A stretch of DNA of 28,493 nucleotides, taken from NCBI GenBank assembly GCA_000310025.1, contig FN649728.1:6110864-6139356 (forward strand). Reading direction: 5' to 3'. Shown in pieces: positions 19,256 through 28,493 of this stretch; the stretch's first letter is position 1, and the number at the start of each line of letters is the position of its first letter. The notes under the pieces are model-generated. The model did no database searches. It had not been told where the DNA came from and saw only the letters and a program-made list of their open reading frames with translations. The translations under genes were made by a program, and so were the position numbers. Source of the DNA: Ectocarpus siliculosus (Eukaryota; Sar; Phaeophyceae; Ectocarpales; Ectocarpaceae).

Positions 19256-22200
19256 TCAAAACGGGGGTTGCGCGGCCCACTTGGCCACGTCTTTGCGACT
19301 CCCGAACCGGAACGAGCCAACGTGGATGCTCCGCAGGGAGGGCGGCCACTCCAGCCCCCGCACGTGGGACACCGGGTACCGCGCGAAGAAGGAGAGCCGC
19401 CTCAGGCCGCGCGGCAGCGCCAGCCCCTGCAGCGAGTGCGAGAAGGCCCAGCCGAAGTGCAGCTCCCTCAGCGTCGCCGGCAGCATCAGAGCGGAGTCGC
19501 CGCCGCCGCCGCTGCCCAAGCCGTCGAAGTCGCCGATGCCGCTCTCCATCGGCTGGTCGAAGCAGTTCCCGAACCGGAGCTCTTCCAGGCCCGGGGGCCA
19601 CCTCACGCCCGCCACGGGGCGGTCGAACTTCGACTCCGCAACGAAGACGAGGCGCTTCAGCCGCTCCGGTAGGCGGGCGGCTTCGAGCTCGCGGTTGAAC
19701 GCCGCGCCGAGCCGCAGCTCTTCTAGGCCGCCGGGGAGGAGGGGCGGTGGGACGGGGGCGGCGTCCAAGTCGGACGGCTGCGGCTGCGGCTGCGGCTGCT
19801 GCTGTTGCTGTCGGTGACTGCTGCTCCCTCCTCCTCGCCCTTGTTGTTGTTGTTGTTGTTGTTGTCCCTGTTGTGCTTGGTTTTCTTCCTCTTGGGGGTT
19901 GTTGTTGTTGTTGTTGTTGTTGCTGCTGCTGCTGCTGTTGGCGTGGTCGAGGGGGTAGTTGAACGCGGACCCGAGGATCAATACCCTCAGGCTCGCCGGC
20001 AGGGAGACCGTGTCCAGCGCAGAGTTGAAGCCGTCGCCGGCGTCCAGGTACTCGAGCCTCTTCGGCAACGACAAGCAGCAAGAAGGCCGCCGCTGGCGGC
20101 GGCTCCCCCCGCCCCCCAAAGAACCCGCGAATAGCGCATCACCCCACCTGCAGGACAACTCGAGGCGCCGGAGCTCCGCCGGCCAGCGCACGGACGACAC
20201 GAAGGAGAAGGATTGACCGATCACAAGCTTCTCGAGGCCGTCCGGCAGCTCGCCGCCGGCCAGCGGGTGGTTGTAGCCGTCGCCGAGAACGAGCTCCTTC
20301 AGCCCGGTGGGGAGCAGGAACGGCGGCGGCGGCGAAGCAGCAGTAGCAGCAGCAGCAGCAGTAGAAGGAAGCGGTGGAGTAGTGCCAGCGCCGCCCGTTA
20401 GCGCGTTCGTCGGTCCGCCGCCCCCGCCGGTGCCGCCGCCGGTGTCGGCGGTGCCGGCGGCGCGGGCACGGTAGCTAGAGCCGATGCCGGGGGAAGGGAA
20501 CGCCTGGTTGAACTTGTCCCCGAACGTCAGCGTCCGCAGCCTCTCCGGCCAAACCACGTCGCCTATCGCCTGCGGAAACGTTTGATCGGCATCAAAAGCA
20601 AAAAAAGCTGAATCGTTGCGGCGGTGAGGGTATAGCAGTGCGTGCAACGAAGAAGTACCGTCACGAAAGGTTTCGTTGCCGCCAAGCAATAAAAAGGCTT
20701 GACTTTTGGCGGTGCGGTTCAGCAGCACGCGCGAAAACGATGAGGGGTCAAGTCAAAAGCCCCGAGCGCTTGCGGTACGTATCAGCAGAGAAAAAAACAA
20801 AATGTACAACAAGCATTGTGGCGGCTTACGCCGCCACGCGCAATGGAGCGAGTCCCAAGGTACATGGGGGCGGTCGTGTGTGGATCGTGGCAGGTTAACT
20901 CGACGTTATGTGTCGTAGTATGCCCGTATAGTGCGCATGTCTATAGCGTGATAACACGTAGACGATGGCATGTAAACGTCAGGATCGACGGTGTCACAAC
21001 TGTATGCTGTGAGAAGGTCTCCTGGAAGGATGTCAAGGACTTGTGCGTTAATGGTGTCTATGGTAGCGTTGGTTGACGAAAGGATGGCTCCAGCCTTGAA
21101 CTCAGTCGGGTCGGCGTCGAGAATGTCCGGATACACGAAATTGATCAATTCTTCAAAATAGTCTGTGTTGTCAAGGACGAACCGGTCAGAGGCTATGTTT
21201 GGCATGCTATGAACGTATGCCAATGGCACGGCATCGACGCCGTCGTCTGTTGTAACATGCGGTTGGGTACCAACACCGATATTTCGGACGAACGCAGCGT
21301 ACGCTGCGTCCTCTCGATCGCGCTGCGATATGGAAAGACGCACACGTCGTACATGTTTCCAAAGCGGACTGGAAATGATGGACGCATTAATTGTTTCCGC
21401 GGGCCCGCCATGTTTGACGACAGGCCCTATCTGGCGTAGATCACCGCTTAGCAAGATAGGATTTCCTCCCATGATCATGTTATCGCCCATAAGATCTTGG
21501 AGTGTAAGATTAAGAGCTTCGACAGAAAAACGATGGCTCATTGGGATTTCGTCCCAAACAATAAGGTCACACTTCCGTAATACTTCTGCTCGTTGCGACT
21601 CAGCGGAGATATTGCGCGTTGCACACCGCTGACATTCTTTTCATCCAGTGGTAGTTTGAACATGGAGTGCGCAGTCAACCCACCAGTTGGAGACCTGCGA
21701 TGCCCGTACTGGCAACACAAAGGACTAATTTACTGAGTGATGGTAGGTGGGCGCATAGTACGCTCTCCGTCTTACCCGTCCCAGCAGGCGCGTCTATCAT
21801 GAATACGTTAGACGATCCTGATGACACGCTGTTAACCACGCTATCGTAAACATGACGTTGCTCGACGGTGAGGTTTCGGAGATGCTCGGCAACAAACATG
21901 CGCATTTGCTCCGGATTGAACACGTGCTTGAAACACAACTACTGTGTGTCTAGATGGATTACGGCAGGCAGTCCAACGATAGCGTTCGTTCGTCCATGGT
22001 GCTGTAACCCGAGATCGATTTCGCGAAGGGCGGCGTTATCGGTATCCAGATCGGTCATGGACATGCGCAAATCTGACGTGAAGTCCTTATTGAAATGCTC
22101 CCACAGAAGGTTGGCAGGGGCCCCGTCAAGAATGAGCGTAACAAATAGCTGGCGCAACTGTCTACCCGTGTTGAAAATAATGGCCTCCTCTAGGCATACT

Positions 22201-24471
22201 TTGTACTCTTCGTCGTGTTTGATTATACCCATGGCCCTAGCAGCGTCCTGAAAGGTGTCATACACAATGTCTTCGTCAGTCCTTAACTGCTCAAATGATC
22301 TTGCGGGCTCGTGGTGTAGAAGTAAGCGCAGGTAAAAAACGTCACCTTTATCACGGGACATTGCCGACACACGTGCGACATGCTTTTCAGATGAATGTGG
22401 CGTCACAAAATTGCGGTATGTATCTCTAAAGTATACGCATTTTGTGCGCGCCTTCTCTCTTTTGACTATGTACATCTCGTTGTAGTCGAGATACGTAAGC
22501 ATGTTGAATTCGATGTCAGCGGGTCTGCCGAAGTAGAGCAGGAGGTCAGATGTTGAACGAACCTCATGCACCGCTCGTTGACCGAACCCCGATGGATTCC
22601 GAAAAAAGATATTCATACATATGGATTCCGAAAAAAGATGTTCATATGAGAACAGAGCAGTCGCATACGTGCAAATAGGTATGTGCGACACACGTGTAAA
22701 TAGGTATAATAGGTATTATTGGGTGTGACAGAGAGAGATAGAGAGAGACAGAAATAGAGAGACAAAAAACAAAGGAGAGAGTGAGAAGGCAGGGAAAGAC
22801 ACACAGACACACAAAGAGACACAGAGACGGAGAGAGAAATGCAGAGAGAGACAGAGAGAGAAACGGGGAAAAAAAAAGAAAAAAGTTGTACCGCCCATTC
22901 CGACTCTGCTTCCGACTCTGATTCCGAGAGAGGAGAGAGCGAAAAAGCGCCGAAGAGAGAGAGAGAGAGACCGGAAGAGAAAAAAGAAGGCAGAGACCAA
23001 TGGAATGGTATTGGAGAGGACCGTAGAGCTCATCGGACCGAAGAACTGCCCTCCGAGCGACAAAATTGCGAAAACTGCAAAATGCGAAATGCTGGCCTGT
23101 GAGCGCTCGAACGGTCGGGACTGCACTCTGAAACCAAGTGATTAAGCGTGGTGGCCTGAGAGCGTTCGAGAGAACGATCCCTGGCCCGCAGAAAATGCTG
23201 CGATTCTAGGAAAAAGATAAGCGAAGTAATTGTTATGGGCACACATTTGGCGTGGTGTGCGCGGGCGATCTTGTCGAAAAGAGGATCTCCAAAGAAGAGG
23301 ATCTCCGAAAACCGGATCTCCAATAAGAGAATGTCCGAAAACCGGATCTCCAAAAAATCGTATCTCCGAAAAAGAGGATCTCCAAAAAATCGTATTTCCA
23401 AAAAAAGCGTATCTCCGAAAAAAACATGTCCGAAAGCTCCTTTACCTGATTGAACCTCCCGCCGAAAACGACCTCCCTCAGGCCTTTCGGAAACACGACC
23501 CCGTTCCCGTCCCCGTACCCCAGGGACTGGTTGAAGTACTCCGAGAGCGTGAGCTTCTCGAGGGACGCCGGCCACTCCACCCCGTCCAGCGGCTGGTTGA
23601 ACACGCCCCCCAGGTGGACCTCCCGCAGGCGTGGCGGCAGCCCGATGCCACCTCCTCCCCTCAAGGGCTTGTCGAAGCTCGTGCCGAAGCGGACGACCTC
23701 GAGGGACGGTGGCCAGGTGTCCTTAGCCCCCACCAGGTTCCGGTTCCACGTGGCCCCGAACTTGAGCCGCTTGAGCGCGGGCGGCCACCGGACGCGCCCG
23801 GGCCCCAGGGACTCGTTGAACCAGTAGCCGAAGGTCAACGCCTCCAGGGTCTCCGGGAACTCCACCGCGTTCACCTTCTCGTCGAACTTTGCCCCGAAGT
23901 GCAGCTCTTTCACCCCGCGCGGCCAACCGAAGCCCGCTTCGAGCAGCTCCAGCGCCGGTAGCTGCCAGATGATGCCGACGGCCCTGACGAGAGGCACTCT
24001 TGTGGTAGCCCTGGCCGGGGTGGGCGTGGCAGGGAGCGTAGAAGCTGCAGCAGCAGGGGGCGCAGCTGTACCTGTGGCAGGGCCCCGAATACTGCTAGCG
24101 GCGGTAGACCCAGGAGGAGCGACAACAACCCTGGTTGCTGCGCCTCCGCTGCTGCTACTCCTGCCGTGCCACGAAAACTTGTGCTGCGCGCCGCCACCGC
24201 CGCCGGTGGTTCTGCTGCCGACACAGCCGCTCCCGCCTGCTCCGGAAGCCGCCGCCGCCGCCCGCTTGCTGGGCCCCGCCCCGCTGCCGCCTCTGGCGCC
24301 GTCACCTTGAGCGCCGGAGTGACCCCCGCTGCCGGCCGTTTCGGCGGAGAATCTTCTTCTGTCGACGCGCCACAGGGTGCGGGGAGTCCCGTCCGTCACC
24401 CTTACCCTACGGGCCACCTGACGCCTAGACTCGCGGCAGACGTACAGGCACGAGCACTCCAAGGAGCGGAG
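19256..24471 (-). CDS. FNIP-type leucine-rich repeat protein, two exons
   Basis: Exon 1 runs from about 24471 to 23446 and exon 2 from 20569 to 19256 (stop). The donor CAG/GTAAAG and acceptor CCGCAG/GCG are both phase 0, so FGGRFNQ joins AIGDVVWPERL and the repeat continues unbroken. About 19 repeats of 22-25 residues follow the pattern P..L..L.FG..FN..L....W, as in LEKLTLSEYFNQSL and LRTLTFGDKFNQAF. This is the FNIP repeat known from Dictyostelium and some other protists; no function is established here. The N-terminal 160 residues are Gly/Ala/Ser-rich and disordered. A poly-Asn/Gln insertion encoded by a GTT/CTG microsatellite (minus-strand AAC/CAG) sits in mid-protein. Position 24462 is TTG and no ATG is in frame, so the true 5' end lies upstream; the TACCAG acceptor at 24472 is one option, or an exon was missed. 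Length is about 780 codons. Confidence 0.75.
19836..19938. repeat. In-frame trinucleotide repeats coding poly-Gln/poly-Asn in the FNIP gene
   Basis: Runs of GTT and CTG on the plus strand (AAC/CAA/CAG in the gene) encode Gln and Asn homopolymers between two repeat units, a likely length-variable linker. Confidence 0.9.
20818..20837. repeat. Perfect hairpin near the truncated helicase end
   Basis: GTGGCGGC and GCCGCCAC form an 8-bp stem with a TTAC loop, with CATTG/CAATG further out. It sits about 70 bp beyond the 3' end of the helicase relic, where a Helitron would have its terminal hairpin, but no CTRR end was seen after it. Confidence 0.7.
20906..22691 (-). pseudogene. Decayed Helitron-type PIF1-like helicase in the FNIP gene intron
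   Basis: Minus-strand reading begins with the linker region typical of Helitron proteins (LTYLDYNEMYIVKREK, GDVFYLRLLLHHEPARSFEQ, DTFQDAARAMGI). It continues with PIF1 motifs: Walker A APAGTGKT, ASTGIA, Walker B DEIPM, GDLRQIGPV and SQRDRED. Three lesions are visible: an in-frame TAG at 21939-21941, a frameshift near 21680 and another near 21610. The reading ends at a stop after the NATIDTINAQVLDILPGD region, so the C-terminal helicase motifs are missing. No Rep nuclease domain was found upstream, where a purine microsatellite begins. It is therefore a dead fragment. The strand is the same as the host gene, and the helicase lies wholly within its 20570-23445 intron. Confidence 0.85.
22728..22995. 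repeat. GA-rich purine tract, about 270 bp
   Basis: Degenerate GAGAGA/ACAGAG repeats interrupted by a short mixed segment at about 22888-22925. Lies upstream (in transcript sense) of the helicase relic in the FNIP gene intron. Confidence 0.85.
23281..23438. repeat. Degenerate 16-bp tandem repeat, about ten units
   Basis: Unit (G)GATCTCC(A/G)AAAAA followed by a few variable bases. It begins within about ten bases of the FNIP exon 1 donor, so it occupies the 5' end of that intron. Confidence 0.85.
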
Positions 24472-24608
24472 CTGGTACGGCGGTGGTGGTGGCGGGGAGT
24501 TGTGGGGTAGGGCGGGATTTTAGCGATCGGTCTAAAAAGCCTACGCACGTTGTGTACAAAACCTGGCGTAGCGGCAAGTGAATAGGCACGTCCCAAGGAG
24601 TGGAGCTG
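24425..24608 (-). repeat. Duplicated exon-start-like segment upstream of the FNIP gene
   Basis: On the minus strand CAG/CTCCGCTCCTTGGAG.. (from 24474) and CAG/CTCCACTCCTTGGGA.. (about 24610) are followed by GTGCCT and TGCCGC at similar distances. A third relative at about 25754-25826 shares TGCCGCGAGYCTAGRCG with the first and CACGTGCG..GGCTTTTT with the second. The first copy overlaps the presumed start of FNIP exon 1. Confidence 0.6.
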
Positions 24609-24867
24609 CAGTGCGGTGCTGGCGGGAGTAGTGGCTCCCCTCCCATACATAGGGGTCCAACAAAAAAGAATTAAAATATTTCGCGCGAAGCGCGAAAAGA
24701 AGGGCCGGAGAGAGACATCAAAGCAAGCGTAGATAGAGATGGATGGAGCCTACGCCACCACGTAGGTCACCAGTACGCACGCTCGCACCTCACCCGATAC
24801 CATCAGTCAGTCAGGGGATCAATGGGAGAGCTGTTTAGCTCTCATCATCATCAGCTCAGCGGCAGCA

Positions 24868-24868
24868 G

Positions 24869-24900
<32 letters not shown>

Positions 24901-24935
24901 GCTGTTTGTTGCTGCCGCTGCTGCTGCTGCTGCTG
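24868..24935. repeat. (CTG)n microsatellite
   Basis: Two CTG runs separated by about 20 bp of CTT/TGC-rich sequence. Confidence 0.9.
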
Positions 24936-24976
24936 TGCATGGGTGCGACTTGCTTTCTTCGCTTTCGCTACTAACA

Positions 24977-25540
24977 GAGGGCAACAGGCTCTAAAAATCG
25001 CCACCGATGCCTCCCACGACGTGCGTATTTGGCCGCCCGTGGCTTTCAGCGCTGTGTACGTCTCACTTGTCTCTGTTTCTGGGGTGCGTCTGTTGTGGAA
25101 GCAAAGATCGGCCGGCAGACGAAGAGACAGCAGACAGAGATCTGACTTGTGTGCACTCGCATGTTCCCTCGCTTACGCTGCTAGCAGTAGGCCTCGGGGT
25201 ATAAAAATAGCTTCCGACGCCAGCCATGATGTGTGCCTTTGACCGGCCTTGGTCTACAGCAGTGTGTAGGCCTCGTTTTCTCTGTTGTGGGGATGCGTCT
25301 GTTCGGGAAGCTCCAAAGATCGGTAGGTTGAGGGTGATGCAGACAGACCGCGGGTTGACTTGCGTCGTCACTCGCTTGTGCTGCCGACAGCAGGCAACGG
25401 GCCGCAAGAGTCCCACCCAACGCCTCCCATGATGTATGCCTTTGGCTGCCCTTGGCCTACAGCAGTCCGCATACTGCTGTGCTGGTTGTTTCGTATGTTG
25501 TCTACGTGATGTGTATGGTGCTGCTGTGCGAGAGGATTTT
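24977..25540. repeat. Diverged tandem repeat, about 205-bp period, nearly three units
   Basis: Units start near 24977, 25187 and 25388. Shared words are CGCCTCCCA(T/C)GA(T/C)GT, GGCC(C/T)..TGG, GGGGATGCGTCTGTT, AAAGATCGG, TGACTTG(C/T)GT and CTCGCTT. The third unit is incomplete and ends in an inverted pair CTACAGCAGT/ACTGCTGTG. Confidence 0.75.
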
Positions 25541-25753
25541 TCAGTGATTCTGCCGAGAGCGTCGTGCCCATCGCCCAATCATCTGTCTCTGTCTTACAAA
25601 ATGTCTTACAAACTCGACGGGTGATTGGTGGGAGTTAGGCATCTACCCGGCTCTACCCCTCTAAAACACAGATAATTGTTGGAAGTTCTTCCGTGTCTTA
25701 CAAAAAATTGCCCTATTTATGGGTGCTGTGCCGGAGTAGTCGTAATGACAGTA

Positions 25754-25826
25754 GGGTGTAACGATGGGGAAAAAAGCCTTCGCACGTGTTATACAAACCT
25801 CGCGTCTAGGCTCGCGGCACGTACAC
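25754..25826 (-). repeat. Third relative of the FNIP exon-start-like segment
   Basis: The minus strand reads TACGTGCCGCGAGCCTAGAC and then CACGTGCGAAGGCTTTTTTC, matching the segments at 24425-24460 and 24530-24575. Translated, CREPRREV resembles CRESRRQV at the start of the FNIP exon. Confidence 0.5.
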
Positions 25827-25847
25827 ATACACACGTACACATACACA

Positions 25848-25925
25848 CACCCAGCCGCACTAAGACTGACGTCTTTTCATTGGTCAGCCGGTTAGCGCGG
25901 TCGATGCTAACAAAAAAAACACACA
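25848..25925. repeat. Dispersed repeat family E, inverted copy
   Basis: The reverse complement matches 12190-12270: TTAGCATCGACCGCGCTAAC, GGCTGACCAATGAAAAGACG and GTCAGTCTTAGTGCGG. Confidence 0.75.
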
Positions 25926-26159
25926 CCCAGCAGAGACAAGAGAGAGCCGTGCTCGGTGACACGATCGTGTGCGCCCGCCACGCATCATCATCGGCGGAGA
26001 CAGGACATACAAGAGATACGGAGTGGGAAGCAGGACAGAGATGCCCAAAATGCAAGCCCTTTTTTTTGTCAACCATTGTTTGGTCGAGGGGGTCGACCCT
26101 TTCGTCTCTCGCTTCTCCGGTGGGCGACGCGGTGTGCTTTTTGTTTTTTTTCAATACTG

Positions 26160-26290
26160 AACACAAAGAATCCATCTCTATCTACAGATGAGAGTCCAGG
26201 ATATATTGTACAAGCAACGAACCCGTGGCATTACCGCAGCACAACCAGTGTTTGTGTACGGTTCCCCGAGCAGCTGTAATTTTCTCAGAG
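26160..26290. repeat. Dispersed repeat family F, copy 2
   Basis: Shares AATCCATCTCTATCTACAG, GAGTCCAGGATA, AGCAACGAA and ACGGTTCCCCGAGCAGC in order with 13088-13260. Confidence 0.45.
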
Positions 26291-28065
26291 TATTGCTTGT
26301 TGTCATCAAGCGCATCAACCACCATTTCACCGAGCGCGTTTTTCCCGCTTGTCCCATGGTTGGTCAGAGAGGCGGCGGAAACGATCGAGGCCCCCTGTGG
26401 TGTGTGTGTGTTAGGGCCTTTGGCAGGTGGCGCCGAAGCGGGTACAACATTATAGTGGGAGTATGTTTTCGTTTTCGATCAACAAAGGTTAACATACGAG
26501 AGTGTGGGGGGAACATCCCGAGCTGCGGGCAAGCGAGGGGGTGGTCAGTCGAACACTGATGCCTTCACACGGCGGTGCTGTTTGGGATGGGAAAAGTTGT
26601 CGGGCTCTACTACTGTACAACAAGGGCAACACCGTGCGGTCCTTACAGGCCGCAAATCGTGCCTCAGAGTTGAGTTTAGAGATGTTCGGTGGTCGACGCA
26701 CGGGGGTGGGCTCTCCTGATCTCCTTTTCTAATTCCTCGAACCTTTTCTGAAAAGGGCGGGGGTATGCGGTAGGCAAACCCCCGTTTGCCCGCCGTGGCC
26801 CGTTATCCAAAAAGAGGGGCACATCGTACCATTTCAAAGTGTCTCCGGAAGCAGCAGCAGTTGCTGCTCAGCGATCCCAACAAACAACTACGAGCAGGGC
26901 AGCAATGATCGTATCTGCCAGGTGGTGAGGACTCATGCTCAATTTGGGAGTTATTGCGGCTACTTCTTCCCTGTGGTTGGTTACATCTCGTCCCGTACCC
27001 TGGTGCGACCGCTTTCGCGCGTGCGTGGCAAGGATGCTACAATGCAACATGCCGTTACTGCTGCGCCTGTGCGACCTTGACGTGAACGACGCCGCCGACT
27101 GCAACTAAATGTTCAACAAGGCGATTGGACGAAAAAACACTCAGAGGGCTCCGGGACTTGCGCCACACGGGAACTCGTTCACCTGGAAGAAAGTAAGCCA
27201 TCCAGCTCCCGTGACTATCGCCAGACCCTCGTTTGTCCTTGGGGAAGGGCTGCCCATAAGTACTGCTGCTTTGCTGCTTGCGTGGGTTTATCCTGTAAGC
27301 AGCAACGTGATGTGTGTGGTGTGCACACTTTACGGCATCCCCCAGGTACAAAGAGGTAGGTCGGACGTGTTGGCTTGGCCGTAATATTGCTGATCACCAC
27401 CCCCTTACGCTGACGGCGGCCTGCTTTTCGTCAAGCTCGTGCGTTGTACGATTGGAAGCAGATGGTGCGCTAACCCTGCTGCTGTACACAGCAGGCAACA
27501 GTCCGTCTCCGGACGATCTCCGCAATCTTCGAACGGCTGGTGGGGCAAGTTTGCGTGCCCCCTCCGTAGATCCGTCAAGATCCGTTGGATCCGTACTCAA
27601 TCGCCTGTCAACCTTGCTTGGTGCATGATTCACCACATACATAATGAGGGCGGGGCTTGAAGATCAGTGGTAGCAAAGTCTAACGACTGTCCGCAACTAT
27701 CACCCTGTGCGGGCCCCGCGTTACTCCTCTTTTCGACCTTGCGTCGATGTGTACAGCAGTAGTACAACAGTGGCGTCCTTCCGACTTGTCGCCGTCTTCT
27801 GGTCGACCAGTACCAGCATGATACCCTTTCCTTGTAATCTCAGGCTGTATCTACGGTCTGGAAGGTCATTGTCCCCAGACCTTACTTAGACTTCAATTTT
27901 ATCTCTGCGTCATCCTTTGGTCCGTGCAAGCACCCCTTGAACCCTAGACTTTTCCTTCGTTCACCTTTCTTTTCGTTTTTTTTTTTCTCTCTCCGAAAAA
28001 GCATGTGACATTATTATCTCCTTCGTTGCCAACGTATCGAAGTCGTCAACAACATCGATGGCATA
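26291..28065. other. Region with no recognised gene
   Basis: Open stretches exist on both strands but none shows a family signature, a coherent splice pattern or exon-like codon use. Words from the 205-bp tandem repeat recur weakly near 27230-27330 (for example GTGATGTGTGTGGTG). Confidence 0.5.
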
Positions 28066-28493
28066 GGGGGGGGGGGGGGGGGGGGGGGGCCCAAAAAAAA
28101 AATTGCAAAGGAAAAGAAAAAGAAACCCTTGGCCAAAGGGAAAGGGGCCCAAAAAAAAGGGGGAATCCCAAAAAAAGGGGGGGGAAAAAAAAAAAATTAA
28201 GGGGGGAAAAATTTTTTTAAAAAAAAAAAATTTCAAAAGGCGGGGGGGAAAACCCCAAACCGGGGTGCCCCAAATTTTTAAAAAATTAATTTCCCCCCCC
28301 CGAAAAACGGGGAAAAAAAACCCCGGGTTTCCCCCGAAAAGGGGTCCCCAATACCAAAAGGGAAAAAAACCCCCGGGGGAATTCCCGAAACCCCAAAAGG
28401 GGGGGCCCCCCCCCCCCAAAGGGGGGGGGGGGGCCCATTGGGGAAAAAAGGGCCCCCCCCCGGGGCCCCCGGGCCGGGGGGAGGCCCCAAAAA
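28066..28493. other. Likely low-quality or artefactual sequence
   Basis: Begins with 24 consecutive G and continues as runs of A, G, C and T of 3-12 bases with almost no complex sequence, unlike the rest of the window. Open readings here are Gly/Pro/Phe/Lys homopolymer translations and should not be annotated. Confidence 0.85.

Noticed and set aside
19023-20081. 352-codon minus-strand Arg/Gln/Ala-rich frame
   Set aside because: It is an out-of-frame shadow of the FNIP exon, with low-complexity translation of GC-rich codons.

Overview
This window looks like nuclear DNA of a multicellular stramenopile, most likely a brown alga of the Ectocarpus type. That placement is an inference from several features: short GC-rich exons separated by introns of 0.3-3.3 kb with GT..AG borders, abundant CAG/GTT/TCA microsatellites, many small transposon relics, a long FNIP-type leucine-rich repeat protein, and a cyanobacterial-type arsenate reductase in a nuclear, intron-containing gene. 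No bacterial operon, rRNA, CRISPR array or intact tRNA gene was seen.

Layout. (1) About 1-5470, minus strand: the N-terminal part of the condensin kleisin CAP-H (Barren/Cnd2). Six exons join in phase and the gene runs off the left edge; a further exon with an ATG at 5322-5470 fits as the first exon. Its first intron carries a TA-flanked MITE, one copy of a second MITE family and a SINE-like fragment. (2) 5471-7407: intergenic space between two divergently oriented genes, with no recognisable gene. (3) 7408-16643, plus strand: a six-exon arsenate reductase of the glutaredoxin-dependent Synechocystis type. All three catalytic cysteines are present at the spacing I recall for the cyanobacterial enzyme, behind a 65-residue N-terminal extension. 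Its introns make up most of the 9.2 kb and hold MITEs, SINE-like repeats, a 22-bp tandem array, a duplicated splice acceptor and a possible cassette exon just before the last exon. (4) 16644-19255: space between convergent genes, with one weak minus-strand exon candidate. (5) 19256-24471, minus strand: a two-exon FNIP-repeat gene of about 780 codons. Its single 2.9 kb phase-0 intron cuts cleanly inside a repeat and contains a decayed Helitron-type helicase, a purine tract and a short tandem repeat. (6) 24472-28065: no convincing gene; tandem and dispersed repeats. (7) 28066-28493: homopolymer-dominated sequence that looks like untrimmed low-quality read rather than biology.

The three recognised genes have unrelated jobs: chromosome condensation, arsenate detoxification, and a repeat protein of unknown function. 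What links them is the repeat load of their introns. The clearest new material is the reconstructed arsenate reductase with its possible alternative C-terminus, and the small transposon families, each seen several times in 28 kb.
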